From a virus: DNA of 37,403 nt. The stretch lies in IMG/VR virus record IMGVR_UViG_3300025132_000114, positions 1 to 37,403 of that record; one strand, written 5' to 3'. The position numbers were made by a program, and so were the translations under genes. This document shows positions 27,901 through 33,602 of the stretch, one piece after another (the first letter of the stretch is position 1; each line of letters begins with the position of its first letter). The notes under the pieces are model-generated. The model saw nothing but the letters and a program-made list of their open reading frames with translations. It did no database searches and was not told the DNA's origin.

Positions 27901-28858
27901 GAAAACTAATAACAAAACAAAAATAGAAGATGGTAAAAGATTAATAAGAGAGGGTAGAAAAGAATACGCATCTGCATTTGGTAGTTTAGTTAGGCTGTTA
28001 GCAATATTCTTTGCTACAGATACAGCTGCAAATGTTGCAAAAGATTACGTTATGGGTAGAGAGGTAGACTTAGAAGATTATGTAGTAGATGGTATATTTA
28101 GATTATTTGGATTCTCTAGGTACATAATATACACTGGTAAAAGAGAAGGATACGGACGTGCTTTATTGGAACAATTCATACCGTTTGGTTTATTTATATC
28201 ACTAGAGGGTAAGGCAGAAAGAGATTTAACTAAATTATATAAAGTTTGGAAAGGTGAAAAAGAGTGGAGTGAAACATACTTTGAAACACCTAACATTGTG
28301 CCTGTTGCTGATTGGGTAACTCTTGGATTAAATGCATTCGATAAAATAGCAGGAACAGATACAGCGAAAGAGGTGCCACTAGGTAAAACATACTACTGGT
28401 GGTATGGAGGTGGTAAGAAAAAGCAATTAGAAAGAAATATAAAAACTATAGCAGACGCATCTAAAGAAGGACTTAAAACATACGATACTTATGAAAAAGT
28501 ATTAGACGCAGAAAGGCATTTGAATAGAGATTTAGCTGATCTACAATCAATGCACGTTTTAGATGACGCAGATAGAAAGTCAACTATAAAGTCTTTTTAC
28601 AATAATATATTAAAGGAATTAAAAGATAGAAAGTCAGGTTTGCAAGGTGAAGATGCTAATGTGTATACAGATGATGAGCTTAATACACTAACCCAAGTTT
28701 TACAAAGAATGGTGTCTATAGGTCTTAAAAGTAGAGATAATGCAAGAAAAACTTATAAAGACATATTAAGTAAGTATGTACCATCTCAAAAAGAAAAGGA
28801 ACAAAAGCGACAGGAAGAAGGTCTCAAATTTAAGGAGTTATATGAGGAGGCTAACTAA
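21977..28858 (+). CDS. Giant polyvalent ejection protein with methyltransferase- and ADP-ribosyltransferase-like domains
   Basis: This 2293-aa protein, the largest here, starts by TAATG overlap. Domains in order: (1) a SAM methyltransferase-like fold at about 395-560 with ILDYGAGKN at 427-435 (motif I), YDYVVASNVINVQP at about 471-484 and NPGGKVVLNFPSS at about 502; (2) a helical block at about 760-870 with FGPKIGRYILGIYG and QWWTSTWRRWLGK; (3) a short module at about 985-1030 (FIKTLKDLGVSKLEISDLEI) resembling one widespread in polyvalent proteins; (4) an ART-like domain at about 1200-1372 with LYHGT (H1207), LHFGT, GYDGIVY and SDSYIAF; (5) a helical C-terminus with a hydrophobic segment near 2000. 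It is probably injected with the genome and acts on the host or on restriction. The domain calls are by eye. Confidence 0.75.
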   Translation: MSKRPLKSTYNYKPQTAKRPTKLEDLGSFDYDAFPNVKPINDFRADINGQEYLVFEVDGTWYKEPLNIEEQSYDTPDVNVFENQSGIDAINKNNNFNNPLNVGVDDYAPFNANELPTDESNLGLEQEGIGFLKEEGLAPTHLENIHEHNRNLTYTDNLSIKFMDNDLVEVFTEDNVDQQIVVQPDGREMLVETIADYPVGALDNFLIKEGDPQYEPGKRNWRIPIAAENYEPDPKNPLQTKVTLSRNSGIGDYIEDAIVEPVLQGIRATEPEVYKRLSDWADGQITKFRERLGIQLYGTNELISKLYTAQRLGHKSQDVMDVFEKTGLLLPSDLVDILDSIVTTSREGRTNIEVLKNGPDHINQIPASNKILETDAPEGKPVRYSIKDMKKEDRQRMVNSGRAGGFIGKDPVTWRHAAKEIEPYHEILDYGAGKNARQTKKYQAEGFNVNAWDLPENQATTLHDPQALRKRYDYVVASNVINVQPNISSVKNVLDEIYSVTNPGGKVVLNFPSSPRNSNLTPAGLEKMLNRIFEGVRKVDGTTSSPVFEARRRVKGVRKKEQVAEMLDKIVDIDYKNDLEVENYAVAQAMNDIVTLLEDPTFRLNDQLEWYGEEISDAMDIVSLEPGMQIIKEKPEYEMLFKTLLGITSQGIGPMAQFQWSVDLTKHFIKTDKFRYGKNTSGKTVLKAKNLENELNTVGVLAGGVVATQAKRIETLINEFGIQGAMDWMVTPITGYGIKDWSVSNGFSIPGHIKKNKSTLEKTYYGANMFGPKIGRYILGIYGFDSEAVYDQWWTSTWRRWLGKMFRVNKEGEFILDKKGEKIIRQSPEGQEIIIMDKVIDRVANALSKELNYPFTRMQIQALLWEYEKVLWENLGQKPELSVNYKNAAMIRAERLGYADEYATSQSLRDAIKAKVRNFYRTSEAVKSIEEGVKTGRVRNLLKKRYSFKVKSSTDVENVDPLESPIYYPQLQKVLPRLIEDNVSIPKNKFIKTLKDLGVSKLEISDLEIKDFIKENKGDTINLDDFQIHFDILANLSIESTITGETYKDWLKRMKKDWNLEESDIPVNVRESFSKIYTKVFMISSDNLLTKSRVTFSLHRTKKGEKIAILDGIESVAKDTQTMIDMLDGEVIATKKMQENTNNVSKISVKEYLRQATQAGADYVYVKNNLENANTNIIRDELFKYLGDKIVPEKEVEVDFKPRKLYHGTYAEFDNFNMEYGDIGLHFGTTRQALDRLSNLDTEGLIKKYPNRLIKVELNIKNPLRMKDIGGWNELEDFMETIENLDGVDVDALDFFNYEDYDLSFDGFRRFLIDQGYDGIVYRNDYEGVREDKDATASLLESDPEFYEGTTVQDESSKSDSYIAFDKSQITIIDELRDPLILKNTYTHPKKRFSMKISDDATPPPKEVYVDKTDSDLPTWKKDALTITRNNLNSIKKTGGFTKDLLETIDTRLKLIAPNLESKLRKFEMELGIQTNENLLKLANFKDKVLDKLSKEKRLQLELALVNADESMVIDVINDLPDQVSINAFQAIEDYREMLDEFHQRALNTGYDIGFRNYYFPRRVKDLDGLLTLLNKNNPRSSGVITQAIAEKERNLGRSLDDDERRGFISNMIRGFNVIAGKPGNLKDRRIEHIDMEMYKNYYEDFLTANEKYITGMVRTIKRQEFFGKGDDNVDDIGGAVARWMGQGQSPEEIDKSSMFKQPINKDDSLDMEEPIIPPNITPDEQQQIIDILRARFNFRAAHGFVSPMKNVLYAMTMGKITSAMQQFGDTAWSFHSAGFTPTIKAILQTLVRKNILTKEDLGIERIAAEFNRVDKTGKALDFIFKAVGLDAMDRLGKETLVQAEYDKMRKQAKIISTGKSSFVLDEQKKRNFYVKLLQTFESEQVADQVIKDLSEDKMTEDIKFLMFCRLCDVQPVTQSQVPVKYLDSPNGRIGYQLKTFTLKQFDNYRRTGTIRMSNGLSLMDEGRKQKEEGEKTNNKTKIEDGKRLIREGRKEYASAFGSLVRLLAIFFATDTAANVAKDYVMGREVDLEDYVVDGIFRLFGFSRYIIYTGKREGYGRALLEQFIPFGLFISLEGKAERDLTKLYKVWKGEKEWSETYFETPNIVPVADWVTLGLNAFDKIAGTDTAKEVPLGKTYYWWYGGGKKKQLERNIKTIADASKEGLKTYDTYEKVLDAERHLNRDLADLQSMHVLDDADRKSTIKSFYNNILKELKDRKSGLQGEDANVYTDDELNTLTQVLQRMVSIGLKSRDNARKTYKDILSKYVPSQKEKEQKRQEEGLKFKELYEEAN

Positions 28859-29193
28859 TGGACATACTCGCAGTGTTGGAGCAGTTTGGACTACCAGTGG
28901 CTATGTTGGTGGCTTTTGGTTACTATATATGGCGACAGAACCAGTGGATACAAAACGACCTAACAAAGGACATACATTCTAAATTTAATAGAATACACGA
29001 TGTTTGTGATAAGGACTTGCGTAATATTATTATAGCACTGATCAATAACGCTAAGAAAAACGAAATACGTTTAGCATCTATTGAACGCAGCCACAAAGCA
29101 GTTATAGAAGTTATAGCAAAGTTAAGTGGTAATGGTCTTAAGCATAAACTACAGAATATTCTAAAAAGAGAAGAAACAGAAGACGATTATTAA
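28858..29193 (+). CDS. Holin-like or spanin-like small membrane protein, 111 aa
   Basis: ATG 28858 overlaps the giant gene's stop (TAATG). Residues about 8-25 (EQFGLPVAMLVAFGYYIW) form one clear membrane helix, followed by a charged helical region to the end (IRLASIERSHKAVIEVIAKL). One N-terminal membrane segment with a long helical tail fits small holins (BhlA/UviB-like, T7 gp17.5-like) or an Rz-type spanin. It follows the late genes, while the lysozyme lies at 33072. No motif decides between these options. Confidence 0.5.
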   Translation: MDILAVLEQFGLPVAMLVAFGYYIWRQNQWIQNDLTKDIHSKFNRIHDVCDKDLRNIIIALINNAKKNEIRLASIERSHKAVIEVIAKLSGNGLKHKLQNILKREETEDDY

Positions 29194-29209
29194 CTAAGGA
29201 GAAAATCGA

Positions 29210-29410
29210 ATGGAACTAGTAGACGTACTAAAACAAGCAATCAATAGTAAGTTAGATAAATTGAAAAGCGAAGAAGTTAGACAAGAAATCGTTGATAAAT
29301 GGAACAAAGATATTAATATTCCTATTATAAACGAAAAAACTGAAGGCAAAATATTATCTGCTTTACTTGATTCTTTTCTAGCTATAGTAGATAAAGTTAT
29401 AAAAAAATAA
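29210..29410 (+). CDS. Small helical protein, 66 aa, unknown
   Basis: ATG 29210 has AAGGAGAAAATCGA upstream. The product is two amphipathic helices (LKQAINSKLDKLKSEEVRQE and ILSALLDSFLAIVDKVIKK) with the pair NIPIINEKTEG between. The second helix is hydrophobic on one side and could touch membrane. It is the last gene before the early leader, so it ends the late unit. Small proteins of this pattern (SKL..., INIPxxNE) occur near phage lysis genes, but the role is unknown. Confidence 0.55.
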   Translation: MELVDVLKQAINSKLDKLKSEEVRQEIVDKWNKDINIPIINEKTEGKILSALLDSFLAIVDKVIKK

Positions 29411-29417
29411 CTTTTAC

Positions 29418-29446
29418 TTGTAAGAAATCCAAATATTCCCTATTAT
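29418..29446 (+). promoter_or_regulatory. Candidate early promoter
   Basis: TTGTAA (29418-29423) and TATTAT (29441-29446) are 17 bases apart, matching four and five of six sigma-70 consensus bases. It lies in the 100-bp gap between the last late gene and the first recombination gene. The -10 falls inside the left arm of a perfect 12-bp inverted repeat, so the promoter could also be under operator control. Transcription would begin near 29452-29454. Confidence 0.5.
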
Positions 29447-29474
29447 TAGATGTCGTTAATTTTAATAATAGGGA
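29437..29474 (+). promoter_or_regulatory. Perfect 12-bp inverted repeat overlapping the early -10 (operator or RNA stem)
   Basis: TCCCTATTATTA (29437-29448) is the exact reverse complement of TAATAATAGGGA (29463-29474), with a 14-base spacer. As DNA it could be an operator for a dimeric repressor across the candidate promoter. As RNA in transcripts that read through from the late genes it would form a stem. No T-run follows, so I do not call it a terminator. Confidence 0.65.
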
Positions 29475-29507
29475 GACTTGGAAACAAGCTCCTCCAACTA
29501 AGGAGGG
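29471..29507 (+). promoter_or_regulatory. Alternative RNA hairpins that expose or hide the SD of the annealing-protein gene
   Basis: Hairpin A pairs GGGAG (29471-29475) plus CTTG (29477-29480) with CAAG (29485-29488) plus CTCCT (29489-29493) around a GAAA tetraloop, with one bulged A. Hairpin B pairs CCTCC (29491-29495) with GGAGG (29502-29506), which is the SD of the gene at 29511. A and B share bases 29491-29493 and cannot both form. GGGA (29471-29474) is also taken by the 12-bp stem at 29437-29474. This is seen in the sequence. The regulatory reading is inference. Confidence 0.5.
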
Positions 29508-29510
29508 TTT

Positions 29511-30149
29511 ATGAATAACTCAAAAGAAAACTTAAAACTATGGAATAGCGTTTGTGTCTCAGATGCTAATTTTGTAAAACCTGTAAACTATGGCAAAAGA
29601 AAGTTTGACGCTATAGATGCTCAATATCAATTAAGGAATGCTACTAATTTGTTTGGACCTATGGGAATAGGTTGGGGAACAAAAGATTCTAACTACCAGG
29701 TAATAGATAATATCGTTATATACACAGCAAAGTTGTGGTATGTATGGGAAGGTAAGGAAGGGGTAACTGAAATAGCCTCTGAGTGTACAGTAAAAAACGA
29801 TTGTATTAAGTCTGTTACTACTGATGCTTTAACTAAAGGATTGAGTAAACTTGGTTTTAACGCAGATATATTTTTAAATCAATTTGATGGAAATAAATAT
29901 GAAGGTGCTGATCCCTCTAGCCAAGTCTCCGTAACGACAAGCCTTGAAGAAGGTTGGCACCTTCAACCTATTGGGTTTGGTAAGTATGAACAAGAATCTT
30001 GGAAAGATGTATCAAGTAAAGATTCTGGATACATAGCGTGGATTGCTAAAAATAGCGATGAACCTGAGAACATTGAAAAAGCCAATAAATGCCTACAAGC
30101 TATCGCTAAGAAAAAAGCAGACGCTATGAAAGCAAAAGGGGGTGCGTAA
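29511..30149 (+). CDS. Single-strand DNA annealing protein (Rad52/ERF-like)
   Basis: The 212-aa protein has LWNSVCVSDANFVKPVNYG at the N-terminus, FDAIDAQYQLRNATNLFGP and IGWGTK next, then NDCIKSVTTDALTKGLSKLG and FNADIFLNQFDGNKY. The order W...V, AIDAQYQ-x-x-x-ATxLFGPxG and KSVTTDALTKxLSKLGFNADI is typical of phage Rad52-type or related annealing proteins, which pair complementary strands during recombination. The exonuclease gene directly follows (TAATG), the usual phage recombinase partnership. The C-terminal ~60 residues are polar and Lys-rich. Which annealing family it belongs to cannot be decided by eye. Confidence 0.65.
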   Translation: MNNSKENLKLWNSVCVSDANFVKPVNYGKRKFDAIDAQYQLRNATNLFGPMGIGWGTKDSNYQVIDNIVIYTAKLWYVWEGKEGVTEIASECTVKNDCIKSVTTDALTKGLSKLGFNADIFLNQFDGNKYEGADPSSQVSVTTSLEEGWHLQPIGFGKYEQESWKDVSSKDSGYIAWIAKNSDEPENIEKANKCLQAIAKKKADAMKAKGGA

Positions 30150-30934
30150 TGTACCCTAAAGCTATAAACGATGTTCAGGTGGGTAGAATATATGAGATAG
30201 CAGAGGGCACGTTTGTGCCTTCTGTTACTACTGTTATACAGTGGGGATGCCCAATGCCTATACACTTATTAAATTGGATTATAACTACATCTAAAGGTGA
30301 CCCTGATAAGTATTGGAATACTATTAATAAAGATGCACAAGTTGGTATAGATGCACACAACTGGGTTGAGTGGTTTGCACAAAAACAAATGGGTGAGAAT
30401 GTAGGCGATAAATACTACGATGTAGTTTTAAATAACGAACCACTACAAAAAGCACTTACTTGTTTTATGGGTTTTTATATAAAGCACAAACCTAAATTTT
30501 TAGAGGTAGAGACACCACTATTCCACAAAGATATTCCTTACGCTGGTAGAATCGATGCAGTAGCAGAGATAGATGGAGAGATTTGGTTGTTAGACTACAA
30601 GACATCACGTAGTGTAGATAAGGACATTAAAATGCAAATGCAATTATCAGCTTATGCAGAACTATATGAAAAGATAGGTAAACATAAAATAGATAGAATT
30701 GGTGTTGTACATTTAAAAAAGACTTTTGTTCCAGGCAAAGATGGTTTTCCATCAAATAGAAATAAATACTTATACGAGTACAAGCGTGACGATAGTCTTA
30801 TGAAGAAAGCACTTGATACCTTTAATTTATTTTATGATCAGCTAGACAAAAGTGGTAACCCAAAAATAAAACCTCAACTTATTTCTGACTTTGGAAATTT
30901 CTTTGATGCTTTGATTGAGAGTGAGAATGTATAA
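30149..30934 (+). CDS. RecB/Cas4-type PD-(D/E)XK exonuclease
   Basis: This 261-aa protein partners the annealing protein. It has PSVTTVI early, a conserved helix with His70 and Glu74 (AHNWVEWF), then YAGRIDAVAEIDGEIWLLDY with K151 next and TSRS after. The core is D136, D149, K151 and the QLSAYAEL helix (Q165). This GxxD...(x)nDYK...QLxxY pattern is the catalytic signature of Cas4/RecB-family nucleases. It would make single-stranded ends for annealing. All core residues are present. The stop overlaps the next start. Confidence 0.8.
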   Translation: MYPKAINDVQVGRIYEIAEGTFVPSVTTVIQWGCPMPIHLLNWIITTSKGDPDKYWNTINKDAQVGIDAHNWVEWFAQKQMGENVGDKYYDVVLNNEPLQKALTCFMGFYIKHKPKFLEVETPLFHKDIPYAGRIDAVAEIDGEIWLLDYKTSRSVDKDIKMQMQLSAYAELYEKIGKHKIDRIGVVHLKKTFVPGKDGFPSNRNKYLYEYKRDDSLMKKALDTFNLFYDQLDKSGNPKIKPQLISDFGNFFDALIESENV

Positions 30935-31640
30935 GGATAAAGTTCAGGGTGTTTTTATACACCATAGTTTTTTTGAGATAGAAGACCTATCCCTGCCACA
31001 AAAGTTAATCTACGCTAAGGTATGTGACCTTGATAACGAAAAAGGCTGTTACGCATCGAATATGTACTTTTCTAAGCTATTTAAAATATCTACAAGGCAA
31101 GTAAGCACACACATAAATAACTTGGTTTCTAAAGGTTACGTAACATCAAAGTTTGTTTACAAGTCTGGTACAAAAGAAATAGATTACAGGGTATTGAACA
31201 CTACTTCTACAGGTGTAGATGAGTTACGTAAAAAAGGGTATGGAAGAACTATTCCAATAAGTAAAGATAATACTAATAATAATATTAAAGAAAGAGAGCA
31301 AAAGTTCATCCAAGAGGTTAAATCTTTTGAAAAATACAAAGATATTGCTAATGCGTTTATAAGACATTACACAGAACCTAATAAGTCTAACACTAAAATG
31401 TTATGGGAATTACAATCAACCTGGAGCACAAGTAGAAGATTAGCAACTTGGTTAGATAGAGATAGTAGGTGGAATAAGAAACCTACAGCTACTACCGAGT
31501 ATAAGCGAGACAGTACTTCTAAGTTCTTCGTTGCCTATTGCAATACCTGTAACACATCTGATTTTTATGACAAGTTTGAAATAAGGCAAGATAGTAGATG
31601 TTGTAATGCAGGGTTAATGCCTGAAAGGAGAGTTGGGTGA
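30927..31640 (+). CDS. Winged-helix replication-type protein with C-terminal Cys cluster
   Basis: I prefer ATG 30927 (237 aa), which overlaps the exonuclease stop, over an upstream TTG. Residues about 22-95 form a winged helix: LSLPQKLIYAKVCDLDNEKG, then NMYFSKLFKISTRQVSTHIN and NLVSKGYVTSKFVYKSG. This matches the N-terminal domain of phage replication-organiser and DnaD-like proteins. The tail contains YCNTCNTSDFYDKFEIRQ and RCCNAG, a possible zinc-binding cluster. DNA binding at an origin is the likely role, but no helicase-loader motif is clear. Confidence 0.6.
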   Translation: MYKDKVQGVFIHHSFFEIEDLSLPQKLIYAKVCDLDNEKGCYASNMYFSKLFKISTRQVSTHINNLVSKGYVTSKFVYKSGTKEIDYRVLNTTSTGVDELRKKGYGRTIPISKDNTNNNIKEREQKFIQEVKSFEKYKDIANAFIRHYTEPNKSNTKMLWELQSTWSTSRRLATWLDRDSRWNKKPTATTEYKRDSTSKFFVAYCNTCNTSDFYDKFEIRQDSRCCNAGLMPERRVG

Positions 31641-31888
31641 AAGAAGAACATTTTAACATAGAATGGATAAGATTACAGGAAATTAAAAAAGAACGCATAG
31701 AGGAATGTCTTAAACATCCAGAGTTAATTGGAGACTTAATAGATGATATAGAGATATTTAAAATAGAACAAAGACGCAGGGACTTTCAGTTTAGGAAGGC
31801 TACAGAGGACTTGCGTAGATTAGACACACGAGTTAAAACACTCGAAGAAGAAAACCAAAAACTAATAGGGGAGCTAGGCAAACGATAG
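31637..31888 (+). CDS. Small coiled-coil protein, 83 aa
   Basis: GTG 31637 overlaps the previous stop and is preceded by AAGGAGAGTTGG. The product is a helix-rich acidic/basic mix (WIRLQEIKKERIEECLKHPE) ending in a heptad coiled coil (LRRLDTRVKTLEEENQKLIG). No function was recognised. Its place among replication and recombination genes suggests an accessory or dimerisation role. Confidence 0.6.
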   Translation: MKEEHFNIEWIRLQEIKKERIEECLKHPELIGDLIDDIEIFKIEQRRRDFQFRKATEDLRRLDTRVKTLEEENQKLIGELGKR

Positions 31889-31895
31889 GAGAACT

Positions 31896-32378
31896 ATGGT
31901 ATCTAGCTATACAAAGTTACAGCACGATTGTGTGGTAGCTGAAAAACAAGAAAAACCTTTTAAAGAAAAAATAGAAAAGGTTTGGAATGTAGAACTGAGA
32001 AAAGATATAAGACAAAAAGTAGGCAGCAGGAATATGTCTTTTATTGATTTTATGGTTATTAAACCAGGAACTGATATAGTTATGGGTTATGTAGAAATTA
32101 AGTCTGCGACTAAGAACTATAAGTTTTATCCTGATTATGTTATAGACCATAGCAAGATGGCTAAGATTAGATTAAAATATTTGGAGTCTAATAAGCCTGT
32201 ATATGTAGCAACAAGATTTAAGGATGTGGATATGGTTTACGAGTTTAACCCTACACACAGCTTTAGAATAGAACACAAAGGTAGAACAATTCAAAAGAGA
32301 TCAGAGTATGATCAGAAAGAGGTAGAATACATACCTATGGAATTGTTTAGACAACTAGATAAAATAAAATGGAGATAA
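31896..32378 (+). CDS. PD-(D/E)XK nuclease, possibly Holliday-junction resolvase-like
   Basis: ATG 31896 has ATAGGAGAACT upstream. The 160-aa product has a nuclease-like core at residues 45-75: RNMSFIDFMVIKPG with D51, then MGYVEIKSATKNY with E67 and K69. A short D...ExK strand pair on a small protein resembles T7 endonuclease I-type, VRR-NUC-type or other restriction-like nucleases. The flanking helices (HSKMAKIRLKYLES) are ordinary. It sits in the recombination module, so branch cutting is a fair guess. The exact family is not visible. Confidence 0.6.
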   Translation: MVSSYTKLQHDCVVAEKQEKPFKEKIEKVWNVELRKDIRQKVGSRNMSFIDFMVIKPGTDIVMGYVEIKSATKNYKFYPDYVIDHSKMAKIRLKYLESNKPVYVATRFKDVDMVYEFNPTHSFRIEHKGRTIQKRSEYDQKEVEYIPMELFRQLDKIKWR

Positions 32379-32380
32379 AA

Positions 32381-32695
32381 ATGCAAAAGAAATACGAGCC
32401 AATAGAAATACTTAACTTAAAAAAACCAGAAACTCCAGGCAAGTGGGGAAAGGTAGTAGCAATCTTTGATTTAAAGATTATGGGATTTATGGAAATCAAG
32501 GGATGCAAGTACATAGATGGTGAGAAAGGTTTTTTCTTAGCGTTTCCAAGCAATAAAGGTAAGGATGACAAATTCTACAACACTATATGGACAGACGATA
32601 GAGATGGTATTGGACTAGCTTTTAGGCAGGATGTTGAGAATGCACTAGCTAACCAAATAGACCTTGATATAACACAAGAGGAAGTGGTGTGGTAG
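32381..32695 (+). CDS. SpoVG-like protein
   Basis: ATG 32381, with GGAG six bases upstream, is preferred over ATG 32369 (104 aa). The pattern fits the SpoVG fold: KWGKVVAIFDLKIMGFMEIK, then GCKYIDGEKGFFLAFPSNKG and KDDKFYNTIWTD. SpoVG-like proteins bind nucleic acid in bacteria. In phage early regions they sometimes occur with recombination genes. The C-terminus (QIDLDITQEEVVW) is acidic. The match is by eye on a short domain. Confidence 0.6.
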   Translation: MQKKYEPIEILNLKKPETPGKWGKVVAIFDLKIMGFMEIKGCKYIDGEKGFFLAFPSNKGKDDKFYNTIWTDDRDGIGLAFRQDVENALANQIDLDITQEEVVW

Positions 32696-32922
32696 ATATA
32701 CAGCAAACAATAGAAAACAAGCATCTTAAAAGCATAAACTCTGACTTATCTGCTAAACTTAGTACAGTGGCATTAGAGTTGGAAAAATGCAAACAAATAA
32801 TTAAGATGGTAAAAACTGTTTTAGAAATTAACACAAATAATACTACGCAAAATTTATTACGTGAAATTTCAAAACTAGAGGGAGAAAACAATGTTGAAAT
32901 TGAGCCTAAAAAAAACCTTTGA
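32689..32922 (+). CDS. Small coiled-coil protein, 77 aa
   Basis: GTG 32689 overlaps the previous stop and has GAGGAAGTG upstream. The product (ENKHLKSINSDLSAKLSTVA, LEKCKQIIKMVKTVLEIN) is one long helix and ends in EIEPKKNL. No family was recognised. It overlaps the next gene by 32 bases. Confidence 0.5.
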   Translation: MVDIQQTIENKHLKSINSDLSAKLSTVALELEKCKQIIKMVKTVLEINTNNTTQNLLREISKLEGENNVEIEPKKNL

Positions 32923-33082
32923 GATACCAGAGGATGAATTTGACACCTGGTGCAGGAGTCATAGAATAGGTAGAAAACTAGGTAGGCAGGTACTAAGAGA
33001 CAATATTGAAGACGCAGCAGCTCAGGCATTGGAGTTTGAGCTGCAACAAACTAAAAAAATGGAGCTATTATATGATAGGTGA
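32891..33082 (+). CDS. Small basic protein, 63 aa
   Basis: ATG 32891 has AGGGAGAAAACA upstream. The product MLKLSLKKTFEIPEDEFDTW is followed by RSHRIGRKLGRQVLRDN, a basic helical segment that could bind DNA, then AAAQALEFELQQTKK. No domain was recognised. Its end overlaps the lysozyme start. Confidence 0.5.
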   Translation: MLKLSLKKTFEIPEDEFDTWCRSHRIGRKLGRQVLRDNIEDAAAQALEFELQQTKKMELLYDR

Positions 33083-33602
33083 TATGAAAGTATACGACCC
33101 AGCAATGGAACACATATTAAAGTTTGAGGGTGGATATGTAAACGACCCTGATGACCCAGGTGGAGAAACAAATTTTGGTATATCTAAAAAAGCATACCCT
33201 GATGTTGATATGAAGAATATGACAGAGCATAGGGCAAAAGAAATTTACTACAACGATTATTGGTTAAAGTTTAAAGTTGATCGGCTACACCCTGAATTGC
33301 AAATTATCTTTTTTGATATGTGTGTGAACATAGGTGGTAGTGGTGCAACTAAAATACTACAAAAAACAGCTAACCAAAAACTAAACAAGAAACTTAAAGT
33401 AGATGGTAAAATAGGAATCAAAACAATAGGTGGTTCTAAAGTTGTGAACGCTGATCGCTTAACAACAGGTAGAATCAAGTATTACTCAGAGTTAGTCGCT
33501 AAAAAAACCAAGTTAGATAAATACTACTATGGTTGGATAAGGAGAACATTACAGGCGTGGCAAAAGACAAAAAATCTAAATCTCCAAAATCACCTTACTT
33601 AG
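33072..33602 (+). CDS. Endolysin: GH108 lysozyme with C-terminal peptidoglycan-binding-like domain
   Basis: The lysozyme cuts the glycan chain of peptidoglycan to release progeny. ATG 33072 (176 aa) has GGAG at 33061-33064. An upstream TTG extension would run into the previous gene. FEGGYVNDPDDPGGETNFGI at 18-37 carries the GH108 catalytic Glu (E19) in the typical EGGYxxxPxDPGGxTNxGI motif. ALKE-like RAKEIYYNDYWLKF follows at about 54-67. The C-terminus KLKVDGKIGIKTIG resembles the peptidoglycan-binding domain of this family (about residues 95-170). There is no signal peptide, so release needs a holin. Confidence 0.9.
   Translation: MIGDMKVYDPAMEHILKFEGGYVNDPDDPGGETNFGISKKAYPDVDMKNMTEHRAKEIYYNDYWLKFKVDRLHPELQIIFFDMCVNIGGSGATKILQKTANQKLNKKLKVDGKIGIKTIGGSKVVNADRLTTGRIKYYSELVAKKTKLDKYYYGWIRRTLQAWQKTKNLNLQNHLT

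Noticed and set aside
33006-33071. TTG-initiated extension of the lysozyme
   Set aside because: It runs inside the preceding small gene and adds a non-family peptide. ATG 33072 has a proper SD and begins near the conserved domain.
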